Positions 1 through 8,784 of a stretch of 64,000 nucleotides of DNA are shown piece after piece. This DNA comes from Pseudonocardia acidicola. GTDB taxonomy: Bacteria > Actinomycetota > Actinomycetes > Mycobacteriales > Pseudonocardiaceae. The notes under the pieces were generated by a model. That model was not told where the DNA came from and searched no databases. It worked only from the letters and a program-made list of their open reading frames with translations. How positions within the stretch are numbered: the stretch's first letter is position 1; each line of letters begins with the position of its first letter. A program made the position numbers and the translations under genes. The DNA lies in assembly GCF_012911935.1 (NCBI RefSeq), contig NZ_JAAXLA010000001.1, forward strand, positions 62,001-126,000, written 5' to 3'.

Positions 1-691
1 CGTGCCGGTTCATCCCGAGCAGCGGCAGCCCGGCGTCCCCGGCCCACGCCGCGCGGTAGGCGTCGGTCAGCGGACGGACCGCGGCGGCCAGGCCGTTGCA
101 GACCATGTTGATCGCCCGTCCGGCCGCCCGGCGCGCCGTCTCCGGGCGGGCCACGCCGTACCACAGCGGCGGGTGCGGGCGCTGCACCGGCACCAGCTGC
201 AGCGGCACGTCGCGCAGCGGGAACCGCGGGCCGTCGGCGCTGATCCGCGGCGCGCCCGCCCCGCGCAGCAGGATGTCGGTGGCCTCGGCGTAGAGCTCGG
301 CGGCGTCCTGCGGCGTGACGCCGTAGAAGCCCAGCTCGATCGGCGAGACGCCGCGGCCGATGCCGAGCTCGAGGCGCCCGCCGCTGAGCTGGTCGAGCAT
401 GCAGACCTCCTCGAGCAGCCGCAGCGGGTGATACAGGCTCAGCACGTAGACCAGCGGGCCGAAGCGCAGCCGGCTGGTCCGCTGCGCGACCGAGGCGAGG
501 AACACGCTCGGTGACGGGGCGAGGCCGAGCGGGGTCCCGTGGTGCTCGGCGAGGTGATAGGCGTACAGCCCGGCCCGGTCGTAGGCCTCGACGAGGGCCA
601 GCCGGTCGGCGTACTGCCGCCCGATCGCGCTGCCGTCCCCGTCGTCCTCGCCGCCCGCCCGGTCCATGTGGTCGAACACGCCGAACTTCAT
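1..691 (-). CDS. LLM-class flavin-dependent oxidoreductase, 3' part beyond the window
   Basis: Bacterial-luciferase-like monooxygenase, expected to use reduced FMN or F420 in the cytoplasm. The minus strand translates without a stop from ATG at 691 to the window edge. It begins MKFGVFDHMDR and contains the family signatures YHLAEHHGTPLG, LSLYHPLRLLEEVCMLDQ and GRLELGIGRGVSP. These form the TIM-barrel face that holds the flavin and the disordered-substrate loop. A GAGGAG ribosome-binding site lies about 6 nt before the ATG. About 230 residues are visible of a usual 330-380. The substrate cannot be told from the sequence. Confidence 0.88.
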   Translation of the reverse strand, partial: MKFGVFDHMDRAGGEDDGDGSAIGRQYADRLALVEAYDRAGLYAYHLAEHHGTPLGLAPSPSVFLASVAQRTSRLRFGPLVYVLSLYHPLRLLEEVCMLDQLSGGRLELGIGRGVSPIELGFYGVTPQDAAELYAEATDILLRGAGAPRISADGPRFPLRDVPLQLVPVQRPHPPLWYGVARPETARRAAGRAINMVCNGLAAAVRPLTDAYRAAWAGDAGLPLLGMNRH

Positions 692-825
692 CCGCTGCTC
701 CTCGCCCCGCGGCGTCGTTGCCACGTCGGCTCCGATCATCGCTCGCAGCAGGCGGATCCGACAGCGTGGTACGCGCCGGTGTGGTTCAGGATGGGACGAC
801 AACTCGGATCGACGAAGGGGTCGCG

Positions 826-1791
826 GTGCGCGCGGTACAGGTGGTGCGGTTGGACGGGCCGGCGGCGGTCGAGGTGCGCGACGTGCCCGAGCCCGGCCGG
901 GCCGAGAACGAGGCGCTGATCGACGTCCGCGCGGCCGGGGTCAACTTCCCGGACGTGCTGCTGACCAAGGGGCTCTACCAGTACAAGCCCGACCCGCCGT
1001 TCGTACTGGGCTCCGAGTTCGCCGGGGTGGTCCGGGAGGCCCCGGACGGCTCCCCGCTGCGCCCCGGTGACCGGGTCGCCGCGTTCTCCAGCTACGGCGC
1101 GTTCGCAGAGGTGGCCGCGGTCAACGCGGATCGGGTGCTGCCGCTGCCCGACGCGGTGTCCTTCGCCGCGGGTGCCTGTCTGCCGATGAACTACCTCACC
1201 GCCCACTTCGCGCTGCTCGCCCGCGGCCACCTGCAGCAGGGCCAGACGGTGCTGGTGCAGGGCGCCGCGGGTGGCATCGGCACCGCGGTCACCCAGCTCG
1301 CCCGGGCGCTGGGCGCGCGGGTGATCGCGGTCGTGTCCAGCGAGGCGAAGGCCGAGGTGGCACGGGCCGCCGGCGCCGACGAGACCGTGTTCGTCGAGGG
1401 CTTCAAGGACGCGGTCAAGGAGCTGACCGGCGGCCACGGGGTGGACCTGGTGGTCGACCCGGTCGGCGGCGACCGGTTCACCGACTCGCTGCGCAGCCTC
1501 GCCCCGTTCGGCCGGCTGCTCGTCGTCGGGTTCACCGCGGGGGACATCCCGACGGTCCGGGTGAACCGGCTGCTGCTGGGCAACATCGACGTCGTCGGGG
1601 TCGCCTGGGGCGGCTATGCGCTGGCCCGGCCCGGCTACGTGGCGCAGCAGTGGAGCGAGCTGACCCCGCACCTCGCCTCCGGCGCCCTCGATCCGCTGAT
1701 CAGCGCCACGTTCCCGATGGAGAAGGCGGCCGAGGCGATCGCCCGCCTCGACGAGCGGCAGGTCACCGGCAAGGTCGTCCTGGAGCCCTGA
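826..1791 (+). CDS. NADPH:quinone oxidoreductase family protein (zinc-free MDR)
   Basis: Medium-chain dehydrogenase/reductase of the quinone-oxidoreductase branch, 321 residues. It has an N-terminal GroES-like fold (AAGVNFPDVLLTKGLYQ) and a Rossmann domain with the nucleotide-binding loop VQGAAGGIGTAVTQLA at about residues 140-155. The zinc-binding cysteines of alcohol dehydrogenases are absent, as expected for this branch. GTG 826 is chosen because GAAGGGG lies just upstream and the protein then starts MRAVQVVRLDG, the usual family start. The open frame continues upstream to 511, but that part overlaps the divergent flavin gene and looks like non-coding translation. It probably reduces quinones or enoyl groups; the physiological substrate is unknown. 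Confidence 0.88.
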   Translation: MRAVQVVRLDGPAAVEVRDVPEPGRAENEALIDVRAAGVNFPDVLLTKGLYQYKPDPPFVLGSEFAGVVREAPDGSPLRPGDRVAAFSSYGAFAEVAAVNADRVLPLPDAVSFAAGACLPMNYLTAHFALLARGHLQQGQTVLVQGAAGGIGTAVTQLARALGARVIAVVSSEAKAEVARAAGADETVFVEGFKDAVKELTGGHGVDLVVDPVGGDRFTDSLRSLAPFGRLLVVGFTAGDIPTVRVNRLLLGNIDVVGVAWGGYALARPGYVAQQWSELTPHLASGALDPLISATFPMEKAAEAIARLDERQVTGKVVLEP

Positions 1792-1925
1792 TCCGGGGGC
1801 GCTCGTCCCGGTCCGCGTCGTCGGGGGCGGTGCTCGCGGCCTTGCTGGTCCTGCTGGCTGCGCGCCCGCTGACCTCGGAACGCAGGGCCTTGACCCTGCG
1901 CCGGGGCCGGGAGATGGTCGCTGCT

Positions 1926-3986
1926 GTGAGCGTCGACGCACCGCGGGTGGTCCGAGCGGCCTGCCCCCACGACTGCCCGGACACCTGCGCGATGCTCGTG
2001 ACCGTCGGCCCGGACGGCCGCGCGGTCGAGGTCCGGGGCAATCCGGACCAGCCGGTGACCGCCGGGTTCCTCTGTGGCAAGGTCAGCGACTACCTGGAGC
2101 GGGTCTACGCCGCCGACCGGCTGCTGCACCCGCTGCTGCGCACCGGGCCGAAGGGGTCGGGGCAGTTCCGGCGGGCGAGCTGGGACGAGGCGCTCGACGC
2201 CGTCGCGGCCGGGCTGCGCTCGGCGATCGACCGGCACGGCGGCGAGTCGGTGCTGCCCTACAGCTACCTCGGCACCATGGGGCTGCTGCAGAACAACTCA
2301 ATGAGCGGCCGGGTGATGAACGCGCTCGGCGCGACCGAGCTGGTGCGCACCATCTGCGCCGACGCCGGGATCGCCGGCACCACGATCACCCAGGGCGCCT
2401 CACCCGAGGTCGACCCGGAGCGCTGGCCGAACGCCCGCTACGTCCTGTGCTGGGGCTGGAACCCGCTGTCCACCGCACCGCACCTGTGGCGGCTGGTGCT
2501 GGCGGCCCGGCGGGGCGGCGCGAAGCTCGTCGTGATCGACCCGTTCCGCAGCCGCACCGCCCGGCTCGCCGACGAGCACATCGCGCCGGTGCCCGGTACC
2601 GACGGCGCGCTCGCGCTCGGCATGATGCGCGCGCTGCTCGACGCGGACCTCGTCGACCAGGCATGGTGCCGGGCACACACGACCGGTTTCGACGAGCTGC
2701 TGGAGCGGCTGCGGTCGCGGTCGGTGGCCGACCACGTCGCGCCGTGCGGGGTCGACGAGGCGACGGTCCGGCGCGTCGCCGCCGAGTTCGCCCGCAGCCA
2801 GCCGTCGCTGCTGCGGCTCGGCGTCGGGGCACAGCGCCACCAGGGCGCCCCGATGGCGTACCGCACGATCTCCTGCCTGCCCGCGCTGGCCGGCAGCTGG
2901 CGCCACGACGGCGGCGGCTTCTCCTACCTGCCGGTGGCCACCGCGCGGCTGATCAGCCGCACCGCGCTGGCCCGCCCCGACCTGCGCACCCGGCCGGCCC
3001 GCAGGATCAACATGTCGCGGCTCGGGGACGTGCTGACCGACCCGGTGCTCGACCCACCCGTCGCCGCGCTGGTGTGCTGGAACGCCAACCCGGCCCAGGC
3101 CGCGCCGGACCAGTCCCGGGTGCTGGCGGGGCTGCGCCGCGAGGACCTGTTCACCGTGGTCGCCGAGCAGTTCCTCACCGACACCGCCCGGCACGCCGAC
3201 GTCGTGCTGCCGGCGACCAGCCAGCTCGAGCACCTGGATGCGGTCGGGTCCTGGGGGCACCACTACCTGACGTGGAACGAGCCCGCCATCGCGCCAGTGG
3301 GCGAGGCCAAGCCCAACACCGAGATCTTCCGGCTCGTCGCCGCCCGGCTGGGGCTGGACGACCCGTGCTTCGCCGAGACCGACGAGCAGATGATGGCGTC
3401 GCTGTTCGCCGGGGCCCCGGGCGGGATCACGCTCGACGCGCTGCGGCACCGGGGATTCGTCAAGATCGATCTCGGGCAGGGGTCGTTGCCGCACGCGCTG
3501 GGCCGGTTCGGCACCCGCGACGGGCGGCTCGCGCTGAGCGCACCGGAGCTCATCGAGCGGGGCGTGGACCCGCTGCCGCACTTCGACCCGCCGGTGGAGG
3601 TGCTCGACGCCGACCTCGCGGCACGGTTCCCGCTGGCGCTGCTCACCCCGAAGCTGCACCTGTTCCTCAACTCGACGTTCGCCAACCAGCGCCACCAGCG
3701 GCGCGCGCACCCGGCGCCGTTCGTGGTGCTGCACCCGGCCGACGCGGCCGAGCGCGGCCTCGACGACGGCGAGCGGGTGCGGGTGTTCAACGACCGCGGC
3801 GCGTTCGTCGCGGCGCTGCGCGTCTGCGACGACACCCGTGCCGGGGTGGCCGTCGCGCCGACGGGCTGGTGGTGCCGCGACCACGAGGACGGGCCGGGCG
3901 CGCAGGCCACGACGTCGCAGCGGCTCACCGCGCTCGGTGCGGCGCCGGTGTTCAACGACAACCGGGTGCAGGTCGAGCGGGCGTGA
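1926..3986 (+). CDS. Molybdopterin-dependent oxidoreductase (DMSO-reductase superfamily)
   Basis: Cytoplasmic-looking molybdenum enzyme of about 686 residues with no Tat signal. The N terminus carries an Fe4S4 motif, CPHDCPDTC followed about 28 residues later by FLCGKV. Next come the molybdopterin-binding segments (SYLGTMGLLQNNSMSGR, WGWNPLSTAPHLW, VVIDPFRSRTARLADEH) and a C-terminal molydopterin-dinucleotide domain (HLFLNSTFANQRHQR, VRVFNDRGAF). Ser or Asn in NNSMSGR may sit where the family places its metal ligand, but I cannot assign it. GTG 1926 follows GGGAG at 12 nt; ATG 1914 is the alternative. The gene converges on the mosaic pseudogene, whose stop is directly adjacent. Substrate unknown. 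Confidence 0.85.
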   Translation: MSVDAPRVVRAACPHDCPDTCAMLVTVGPDGRAVEVRGNPDQPVTAGFLCGKVSDYLERVYAADRLLHPLLRTGPKGSGQFRRASWDEALDAVAAGLRSAIDRHGGESVLPYSYLGTMGLLQNNSMSGRVMNALGATELVRTICADAGIAGTTITQGASPEVDPERWPNARYVLCWGWNPLSTAPHLWRLVLAARRGGAKLVVIDPFRSRTARLADEHIAPVPGTDGALALGMMRALLDADLVDQAWCRAHTTGFDELLERLRSRSVADHVAPCGVDEATVRRVAAEFARSQPSLLRLGVGAQRHQGAPMAYRTISCLPALAGSWRHDGGGFSYLPVATARLISRTALARPDLRTRPARRINMSRLGDVLTDPVLDPPVAALVCWNANPAQAAPDQSRVLAGLRREDLFTVVAEQFLTDTARHADVVLPATSQLEHLDAVGSWGHHYLTWNEPAIAPVGEAKPNTEIFRLVAARLGLDDPCFAETDEQMMASLFAGAPGGITLDALRHRGFVKIDLGQGSLPHALGRFGTRDGRLALSAPELIERGVDPLPHFDPPVEVLDADLAARFPLALLTPKLHLFLNSTFANQRHQRRAHPAPFVVLHPADAAERGLDDGERVRVFNDRGAFVAALRVCDDTRAGVAVAPTGWWCRDHEDGPGAQATTSQRLTALGAAPVFNDNRVQVERA

Positions 3987-5003
3987 TCACCGGCCCGACC
4001 CGTTCTCCTCCGACATCGGCTTGACGTTGAGGAAGAAGTCGTCGTCGTGGTGCTCGATGCCGTACTCGACCGCCTGTTCCACGGCCTGGACCGTGCGGTC
4101 GTCGCGGCGCACCAGCGGGTCGCTGCGCAGGTCCCTGGCCAGCGACACGCACAGCAGCACCATGACGACGGCGAACGGGGCTGCGGTGATGATCGTCAGG
4201 TTCTGGATCCCGGTGAGCGCGGTGTCGCCGCCGACCAGCAGCATGACCGCGCCGATCAGGTCGGGCACCGGGGCGCGCGGGGCGGGCGTCGGGTCGAGCA
4301 CCACGTTGTGGAGATCGGTGCCGGAGATGCCGTCGACCATGCAGTGGTGGACCTTCGAGACGAGCGCCCACCGGCCACCGGCCAGGCCCTGGACCAGCCA
4401 GTACTGCCAGAGCGGGCGGTCCCGGTCCAGCCGCTGTGACATCACCCGGCCCATCAGCGCGCAGCTCGGCGTCCCCGCCGGGTGCGGGTAGCGCGGTGCG
4501 CACCAGGTGGCGGTCCGGCGCGAAGTGCAGGTCGTCGACCCACACCGGGGCGCCGAGGTCGAGTGGCACCGCGCGGGCCTTCAGCCGGTAGCGGGGGATG
4601 AGCGGCAGCCGTCCCGCGAGGTGGGCCCGGAACCGGCGCTCCTCGGCGCCGATGTTGAACGTGGTCGTCGACGCCGTCTCGGACAGCCCGTAGCCCTCCA
4701 GGATCACCACGCCGAACTCGCGCTCGAACTCGTCGATCACCTCGGCCGGGACGCCTTCGAAGACCGTCACCCGGTCCCGCTCGATGACCTCGAGCGCGCG
4801 GCCGGCTCGAACACCTCGTGCACCCCGGCGTCGGCGGCCCCCTTGGCCGCCCCCTCGGCCACGCCGGACCAGGTGATGAGGAACCGGGCGCCGGGTGGCA
4901 CCAGCTCCTGCGTCCACATCACCGACACCACGGCGAGCACGTTCTGCGGGCGGTCGAGCCGCAACCACAGGCTGTCCTGGGCGGACATGACGCGCCGGGT
5001 CAT
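3987..5003 (-). pseudogene. Mosaic pseudogene: WS/DGAT acyltransferase with acyl-CoA ligase and BCCT transporter fragments
   Basis: Minus-strand reading starts well, with GGAGG and ATG 5003 and an N terminus typical of wax ester synthase/diacylglycerol acyltransferases (MSAQDSLWLRLDRPQN). After about 32 residues it becomes an AMP-ligase-like stretch (FLITWSGVAEGAAKGAADAG). After a frame change near 4810 come ALEVIERDRVTVFEGVP and VVILEGYGLSETASTTTFN of a fatty acyl-CoA ligase. Acyltransferase sequence then returns (LIPRYRLKARAVPLDLG). A frameshift near 4455 follows, and then the catalytic HHCMVDG. The final 90 residues resemble the C terminus of a BCCT-type transporter (NLTIITAAPFAVVMVLLCV). 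Three unrelated families in one orientation, with two frame changes, cannot give a working protein. Confidence 0.8.
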
Positions 5004-5155
5004 GGGTACCTCCTGGCCGGGTTCGTCGCCGGTACTCCGCTCCGGGCAGGGCCGAAGGCCCCGTCCGGCGGGCGACCTCGGGCCCCACGCGTGCCTACCA
5101 TCGATGCTCGGAAGCCGGTGGGTCATACCCCGGTTGACCTGCACGGAGGTGGCCG

Positions 5156-5212
5156 ATGCCCCCGCGGATGCCCGGCCCGGCGCCGCTCCGGGAACACTCC
5201 GGTGCCGCCTGA
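5156..5212 (+). other. Possible 18-codon leader ORF before the alpha/beta hydrolase
   Basis: ATG 5156 is preceded by CGGAGGTGG, the best ribosome-binding site in this gap. It opens an 18-codon frame (MPPRMPGPAPLREHSGAA) that stops at 5210-5212. It overlaps the chosen GTG start of the hydrolase (5202) in another frame. It may couple translation of the hydrolase, or it may be the real N terminus separated by a frameshift. Confidence 0.35.
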
Positions 5213-6167
5213 GGCCCGGGGTGCGACCGCCGACCTCGGCGGTCCGGTGCACCACGTCGACTTCGGTGGACCCGTCGGCGGGCCCCGGCTCGTGCTGGTG
5301 CACGGCCTCGGCGGGTCACACCTGAACTGGTGGCTGCTCGCGCCGCTGCTGCGCCACCGTGCCCGGGTGCACGCGCTGGACCTGCCCGGGTTCGGCTACA
5401 GCCCGCCCGCGGGCCGCTCCGCCACGGTCGAGGCCAACGCCGAGGTGCTGCACCGGTTCGTCGAGGAGGTCGCGGGCGGCCCGGTGATCCTGGTCGGCAA
5501 CTCGATGGGCGGCACGATCGGGCTGCTCACCGCGGCCGCGCACCCCGAGGCGGTCAGCGGGCTGGTGCTGCTCGACCCGTCGCTGCCGCCCGCCCCGCCG
5601 TTCATGATCGACCCCGCCGTGGCGGGGGCGATCCTGGCGCTCGCCACCCCCGGCCTGAACGGGCGCGCGCTGGCCGGGCGGCGTCGCTGGATGGACGCGC
5701 GCACCGTCGTCCGGCAGACCCTGCAGCTGTGCGGGCTCGACGAGCACGCCGTACCGGACGGATTCGTCGAGGAGACGGTCGCGATGGTCGAGGCCCGCCG
5801 CAGCGTCCCGGGGGCGGACCGGGCCGTGCTGGAGGCGGGTCGCTCGTTGGTCCGCCTCGGGGTGCGTGTGCACCGCTACTGGGCCGTGACCCGCGCGGTC
5901 CCGGCACCCGTGCTCCTCGTGCACGGCGACCGGGACCGGCTCGTCCCGGTGGCCGCGGCCCGCCGGGCCGCCGCACGCAACCCGCACTGGCGCACCGAGG
6001 TCCTGCCCGGGGTCGGGCACGTCCCGCAGCTGCAGGTGCCCGGGCGCACCGCCGAGCTCGTCCTGGACTGGCTCGAGCGGGAGGGTGCGGCGGCCGGCCG
6101 GCGCGCGGCTCAGGCGCGCCAGCCGGCCTCGTCCACGCCACCCGGGACCGGGGCCGCCGGGTCGTAA
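5202..6167 (+). CDS. Alpha/beta hydrolase
   Basis: Alpha/beta-hydrolase of 321 residues, probably an esterase or C-C/epoxide-type hydrolase acting in the cytoplasm. Visible signatures are the oxyanion-hole loop LVHGLGGSHLNW, the nucleophile elbow GNSMGG (Ser within G-x-S-x-G), the acid region LLVHGDRDRLVP and the catalytic His in VGHVPQLQ. GTG 5202 is used because no ATG lies in frame; GTG 5247 is an alternative that would still keep the whole fold. The last 58 bases overlap the 3' end of the convergent serine hydrolase. The substrate is not evident. Confidence 0.85.
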   Translation: MPPEARGATADLGGPVHHVDFGGPVGGPRLVLVHGLGGSHLNWWLLAPLLRHRARVHALDLPGFGYSPPAGRSATVEANAEVLHRFVEEVAGGPVILVGNSMGGTIGLLTAAAHPEAVSGLVLLDPSLPPAPPFMIDPAVAGAILALATPGLNGRALAGRRRWMDARTVVRQTLQLCGLDEHAVPDGFVEETVAMVEARRSVPGADRAVLEAGRSLVRLGVRVHRYWAVTRAVPAPVLLVHGDRDRLVPVAAARRAAARNPHWRTEVLPGVGHVPQLQVPGRTAELVLDWLEREGAAAGRRAAQARQPASSTPPGTGAAGS

Positions 6168-7456
6168 GGGGTCCGGGTGAACACGAACGTGGCGAGGGTG
6201 AGCGAGACCCGGTCCAGCCGCAGTGTCTCGCCCGCGAAGTAGCCGTCCAGCCCGATCCAGGTACCGTCCGGCCCGGGGCGGAACCGGCTGGACCGACCGG
6301 GCCGGCCGAGCCCGCCCAGGTGCAGCAGACCACCGGGGATCGCCCGCAGCACGTACGGCGACGGGCCCCAGTACCAGGGGCCGAGCAGCTCCAGCGGCAC
6401 CGGGGACGGGCTCGGCGCCCAGGCGTCGACGATGCGCGGTTCGGCGGCGCGCAGGTCGGCAAGCAGGCCCGCCGCCAGCCCGCCGTCGAGGCCGCTGGTG
6501 GTGTTGGCCAGCGCGATCGCGCCGGTGCCCTCGTCGCGGTCGACCCACAGCAGCGCGAGGAACCCGGGCATCGACCCGCCGTGCCCGACGAGTACCGACC
6601 CCTGCTCGGTGCGTTGCACCTGCAGCCCCAGCCCGTAGGACGACCAGGTCGGCACCGAGAAGTCGATCCCGGCCGGCAGCGTCATCTCCTCCAGGGTGTC
6701 GGCGGAGAGCACGTTGCCGGTGTCGCCGAGCAGGAACGTCGCCAACCGGGCGAGGTCCTCGGCGGTCGCCCACAGCTGCCCGGCCGGGGCCATCGCAGCG
6801 GCGTCGTGCTCCGGCTCGGGCTGGAGCACCTCGGCCCACGGGTGCACCGCGTACCCCTGCGCCGCCGCGCCGGACGGACGGGTGGTGGTGCGGGACATGC
6901 CGAGCGGGGCGAGCACCTCGTCGGTGACGACGGCGTCCCAGGACCGGCCGCGGATCCGCGCGATCAGCTCGCCGAGCAGCCCGAATCCGAGGTTGGAGTA
7001 GTGGAACCGGCGCCCTGCCGGGAGCACGACGTCGGCGTCGGAGAGCCCGAGCCCCGCCAGCGTGGTACCCGGCGTACGCTCCCACCACTGGCCGGGGCTC
7101 TCCGAACCGGCACCGGCCAGGTGGGACAGCAGCTGCCCGACCGTCCGGTCGCCCAGCGGGGTCCCGGGCAGGTACTTCTCAAGCGCGTCGTCGAGACCGA
7201 GCAGGCCTTCGTCGCGCAACCGCAGCACGACGATCGCGGTGATCGTCTTGGTGATGGACCCGAGCCGGTACTGCACGTCGCGATGCGATGAGTCGCCATC
7301 GGCGAAGCGGCCACCGCGCGCCGCCGACCACACCAGGGCACCGTCCCGGACGACCCCGGCGACCAGCGACGGGACGCGGCCGTCGCGCTGGGCGCGGGCC
7401 GTGCGGGCGAGCAGGGTGCGGGCGGTGGCGGGGAGCAGCTCGATCACATCGCGCAC
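6110..7456 (-). CDS. Serine hydrolase (class C beta-lactamase / esterase family)
   Basis: Penicillin-binding-protein-like hydrolase of 448 residues. The three active-site motifs are present: SITK (SxxK, nucleophile serine), YSN (YxN) and HGG near VGHGGSMPG. A C-terminal extension of about 120 residues (LLGPWYWGPSPYVL, WIGLDGYFAGETL) resembles the lipocalin-like domain found behind many such esterases. No signal peptide is evident, so it may be intracellular. GTG 7456 was chosen, with GTG 7447 equally possible; neither has a strong ribosome-binding site. It most likely hydrolyses esters or peptides rather than giving antibiotic resistance. Confidence 0.85.
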   Translation of the reverse strand: MRDVIELLPATARTLLARTARAQRDGRVPSLVAGVVRDGALVWSAARGGRFADGDSSHRDVQYRLGSITKTITAIVVLRLRDEGLLGLDDALEKYLPGTPLGDRTVGQLLSHLAGAGSESPGQWWERTPGTTLAGLGLSDADVVLPAGRRFHYSNLGFGLLGELIARIRGRSWDAVVTDEVLAPLGMSRTTTRPSGAAAQGYAVHPWAEVLQPEPEHDAAAMAPAGQLWATAEDLARLATFLLGDTGNVLSADTLEEMTLPAGIDFSVPTWSSYGLGLQVQRTEQGSVLVGHGGSMPGFLALLWVDRDEGTGAIALANTTSGLDGGLAAGLLADLRAAEPRIVDAWAPSPSPVPLELLGPWYWGPSPYVLRAIPGGLLHLGGLGRPGRSSRFRPGPDGTWIGLDGYFAGETLRLDRVSLTLATFVFTRTPYDPAAPVPGGVDEAGWRA

Positions 7457-7488
7457 GCTAGCCCGGCCACGGCGGACGGGCCCGGCGG

Positions 7489-8385
7489 TCAGAACTTCGG
7501 CGGTGAGATCGTCTGCGGTCGCCCGACGAACGCCCCGCGCAGTTCGTTGAGCCAGTCCTGCAGCGGCCGGGCGTCCTCCCCGGTGGCCGCCGGGACGTCC
7601 TCGGTGACCGTGTCGCAGCCGCCGTGGCGCAGCCAGTCGTAGAGCTCGAGCATGCCCTCGCAGTGCCACTCCGGATGGTTCTGCGACCGCAGCGCGGCCC
7701 GGGCCTCCTCGACGGGCTGGTCGTCGTAGTCGACCTCCCGGGCGAACACCGCCGAGATCCGGGCGGCCACGTCGTCGAAACTCAGCGACTCGGGCCCGGT
7801 GACGACGTGGATGGTGCCGTCCTCGGCGGCGATGTCGTCCACGGTGAGTGCCCGCGCGGCGACCGCGCCGACGTCGCTGCTGGCCACGAAGCCGGCCCGG
7901 CCCTCCCCGGCGGGGGCCGACAGCAGGCCCTCGTCCCGGATGGTGTCCGCCAGGTCCAGCAGGTTCTCCATGAACAGATTGGGCGCGACGTAGGTGACGG
8001 GCAGCCCGGTCGACTCCAGGTGCTCGGCGACGAGCCGGTGGTTGTGCATGAACCGGACCCGGCAGGCCGGGTCGTCGAAGCCGTCCCAGGCGAGCTTCAC
8101 GACGTGCGGGCGGTGCGCCGCCGCGACCAGCGCGTCGATGAACGTGGTCTCCAGAGCCACCTGCTCGGAGTGCGTCGGGCTCATCAGGAACACCCGGTCG
8201 AAGTCGCGGAGCACGTCGACCGCCGGCGGGTCGTCGAGCGTCCCGACGACGTAGCCGGTGGTCGACGGCAGCCCCTGCGCCCGGGCCGGCACCCGGACCA
8301 TCGCGGCGTTCGGCGCCCGCAGATCCGCGAGCTCCTCGACCAGGTGGTGCCCCACGAACCCCGTCGCCCCGATCACCAGGATCAC
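7489..8385 (-). CDS. NmrA-like NAD(P)-binding protein
   Basis: Atypical short-chain dehydrogenase of 298 residues. The N terminus MILVIGATGFVGHHLVEEL is a GxxGxxG Rossmann loop. The classical Tyr-x3-Lys is not obvious, which is typical for NmrA-type redox sensors or quinone reductases. The start codon overlaps the stop of the preceding flavin-binding gene by 4 nt (ATGA), so the two are translationally coupled. A role in NAD(P)H-dependent reduction or sensing is inferred from the fold only. Confidence 0.85.
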   Translation of the reverse strand: MILVIGATGFVGHHLVEELADLRAPNAAMVRVPARAQGLPSTTGYVVGTLDDPPAVDVLRDFDRVFLMSPTHSEQVALETTFIDALVAAAHRPHVVKLAWDGFDDPACRVRFMHNHRLVAEHLESTGLPVTYVAPNLFMENLLDLADTIRDEGLLSAPAGEGRAGFVASSDVGAVAARALTVDDIAAEDGTIHVVTGPESLSFDDVAARISAVFAREVDYDDQPVEEARAALRSQNHPEWHCEGMLELYDWLRHGGCDTVTEDVPAATGEDARPLQDWLNELRGAFVGRPQTISPPKF

Positions 8386-8780
8386 GCGAACCGCCCCCAG
8401 GCGTGCCAGGCCTCGATCTCGATCCAGCCGGTGACCCGCGGCCGGTCCCGGATCTCGTAGGCCTTACCGGTGTAGTGCTGCGCGATCCGGTCTATCACCA
8501 GCAGGTCGTTGTCGTCGAGCAGCGACATCCGGCCCCGCATGCTGACGTGGGTGCCCCAGTCCTGCTCGTCCAGCACGGTGAGGGAGACCCGCGGGTCACG
8601 GCGGATGTGGGACAGCCGCCGACGCTCGGCATCCATGCTGACCACGATCTTCCCGTCGTCCCACAAGTACCAGGTGGGGACCGTGCTCGGGGCGCCGTCC
8701 GGGCGCACGGTCCCGATGACCGCCGGGTTGGGCTGCTCCAGCATCTCGACGATCGCGTCGGGCAGCGGGGGCGGGGGCAT
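8382..8780 (-). CDS. PPOX-class F420/FMN-dependent oxidoreductase
   Basis: Small split-barrel flavoprotein of 132 residues. The pattern PNPAVIGTVRPDGAPSTVP followed by TWYLWDDGKIVVSMD and RDPRVSLTVLD is typical of the pyridoxamine-phosphate-oxidase-like superfamily in actinobacteria, many of which bind F420. It lies 4 nt from the DJ-1/PfpI gene upstream and overlaps the NmrA-like gene downstream, giving a three-gene minus-strand operon (9345 to 7489). Which cofactor it binds and what it reduces cannot be decided here. Confidence 0.85.
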   Translation of the reverse strand: MPPPPLPDAIVEMLEQPNPAVIGTVRPDGAPSTVPTWYLWDDGKIVVSMDAERRRLSHIRRDPRVSLTVLDEQDWGTHVSMRGRMSLLDDNDLLVIDRIAQHYTGKAYEIRDRPRVTGWIEIEAWHAWGRFA

Positions 8781-8784
8781 CGGG

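Noticed and set aside
2..514. Plus-strand open frame at the left edge
   Set aside because: It is the antisense shadow of the LLM-class flavin oxidoreductase, whose minus-strand translation matches the family throughout.
511..825. N-terminal extension of the quinone oxidoreductase to 511
   Set aside because: The extra residues are Arg/Gly-rich, overlap the divergent flavin oxidoreductase start, and the family N terminus begins at GTG 826.
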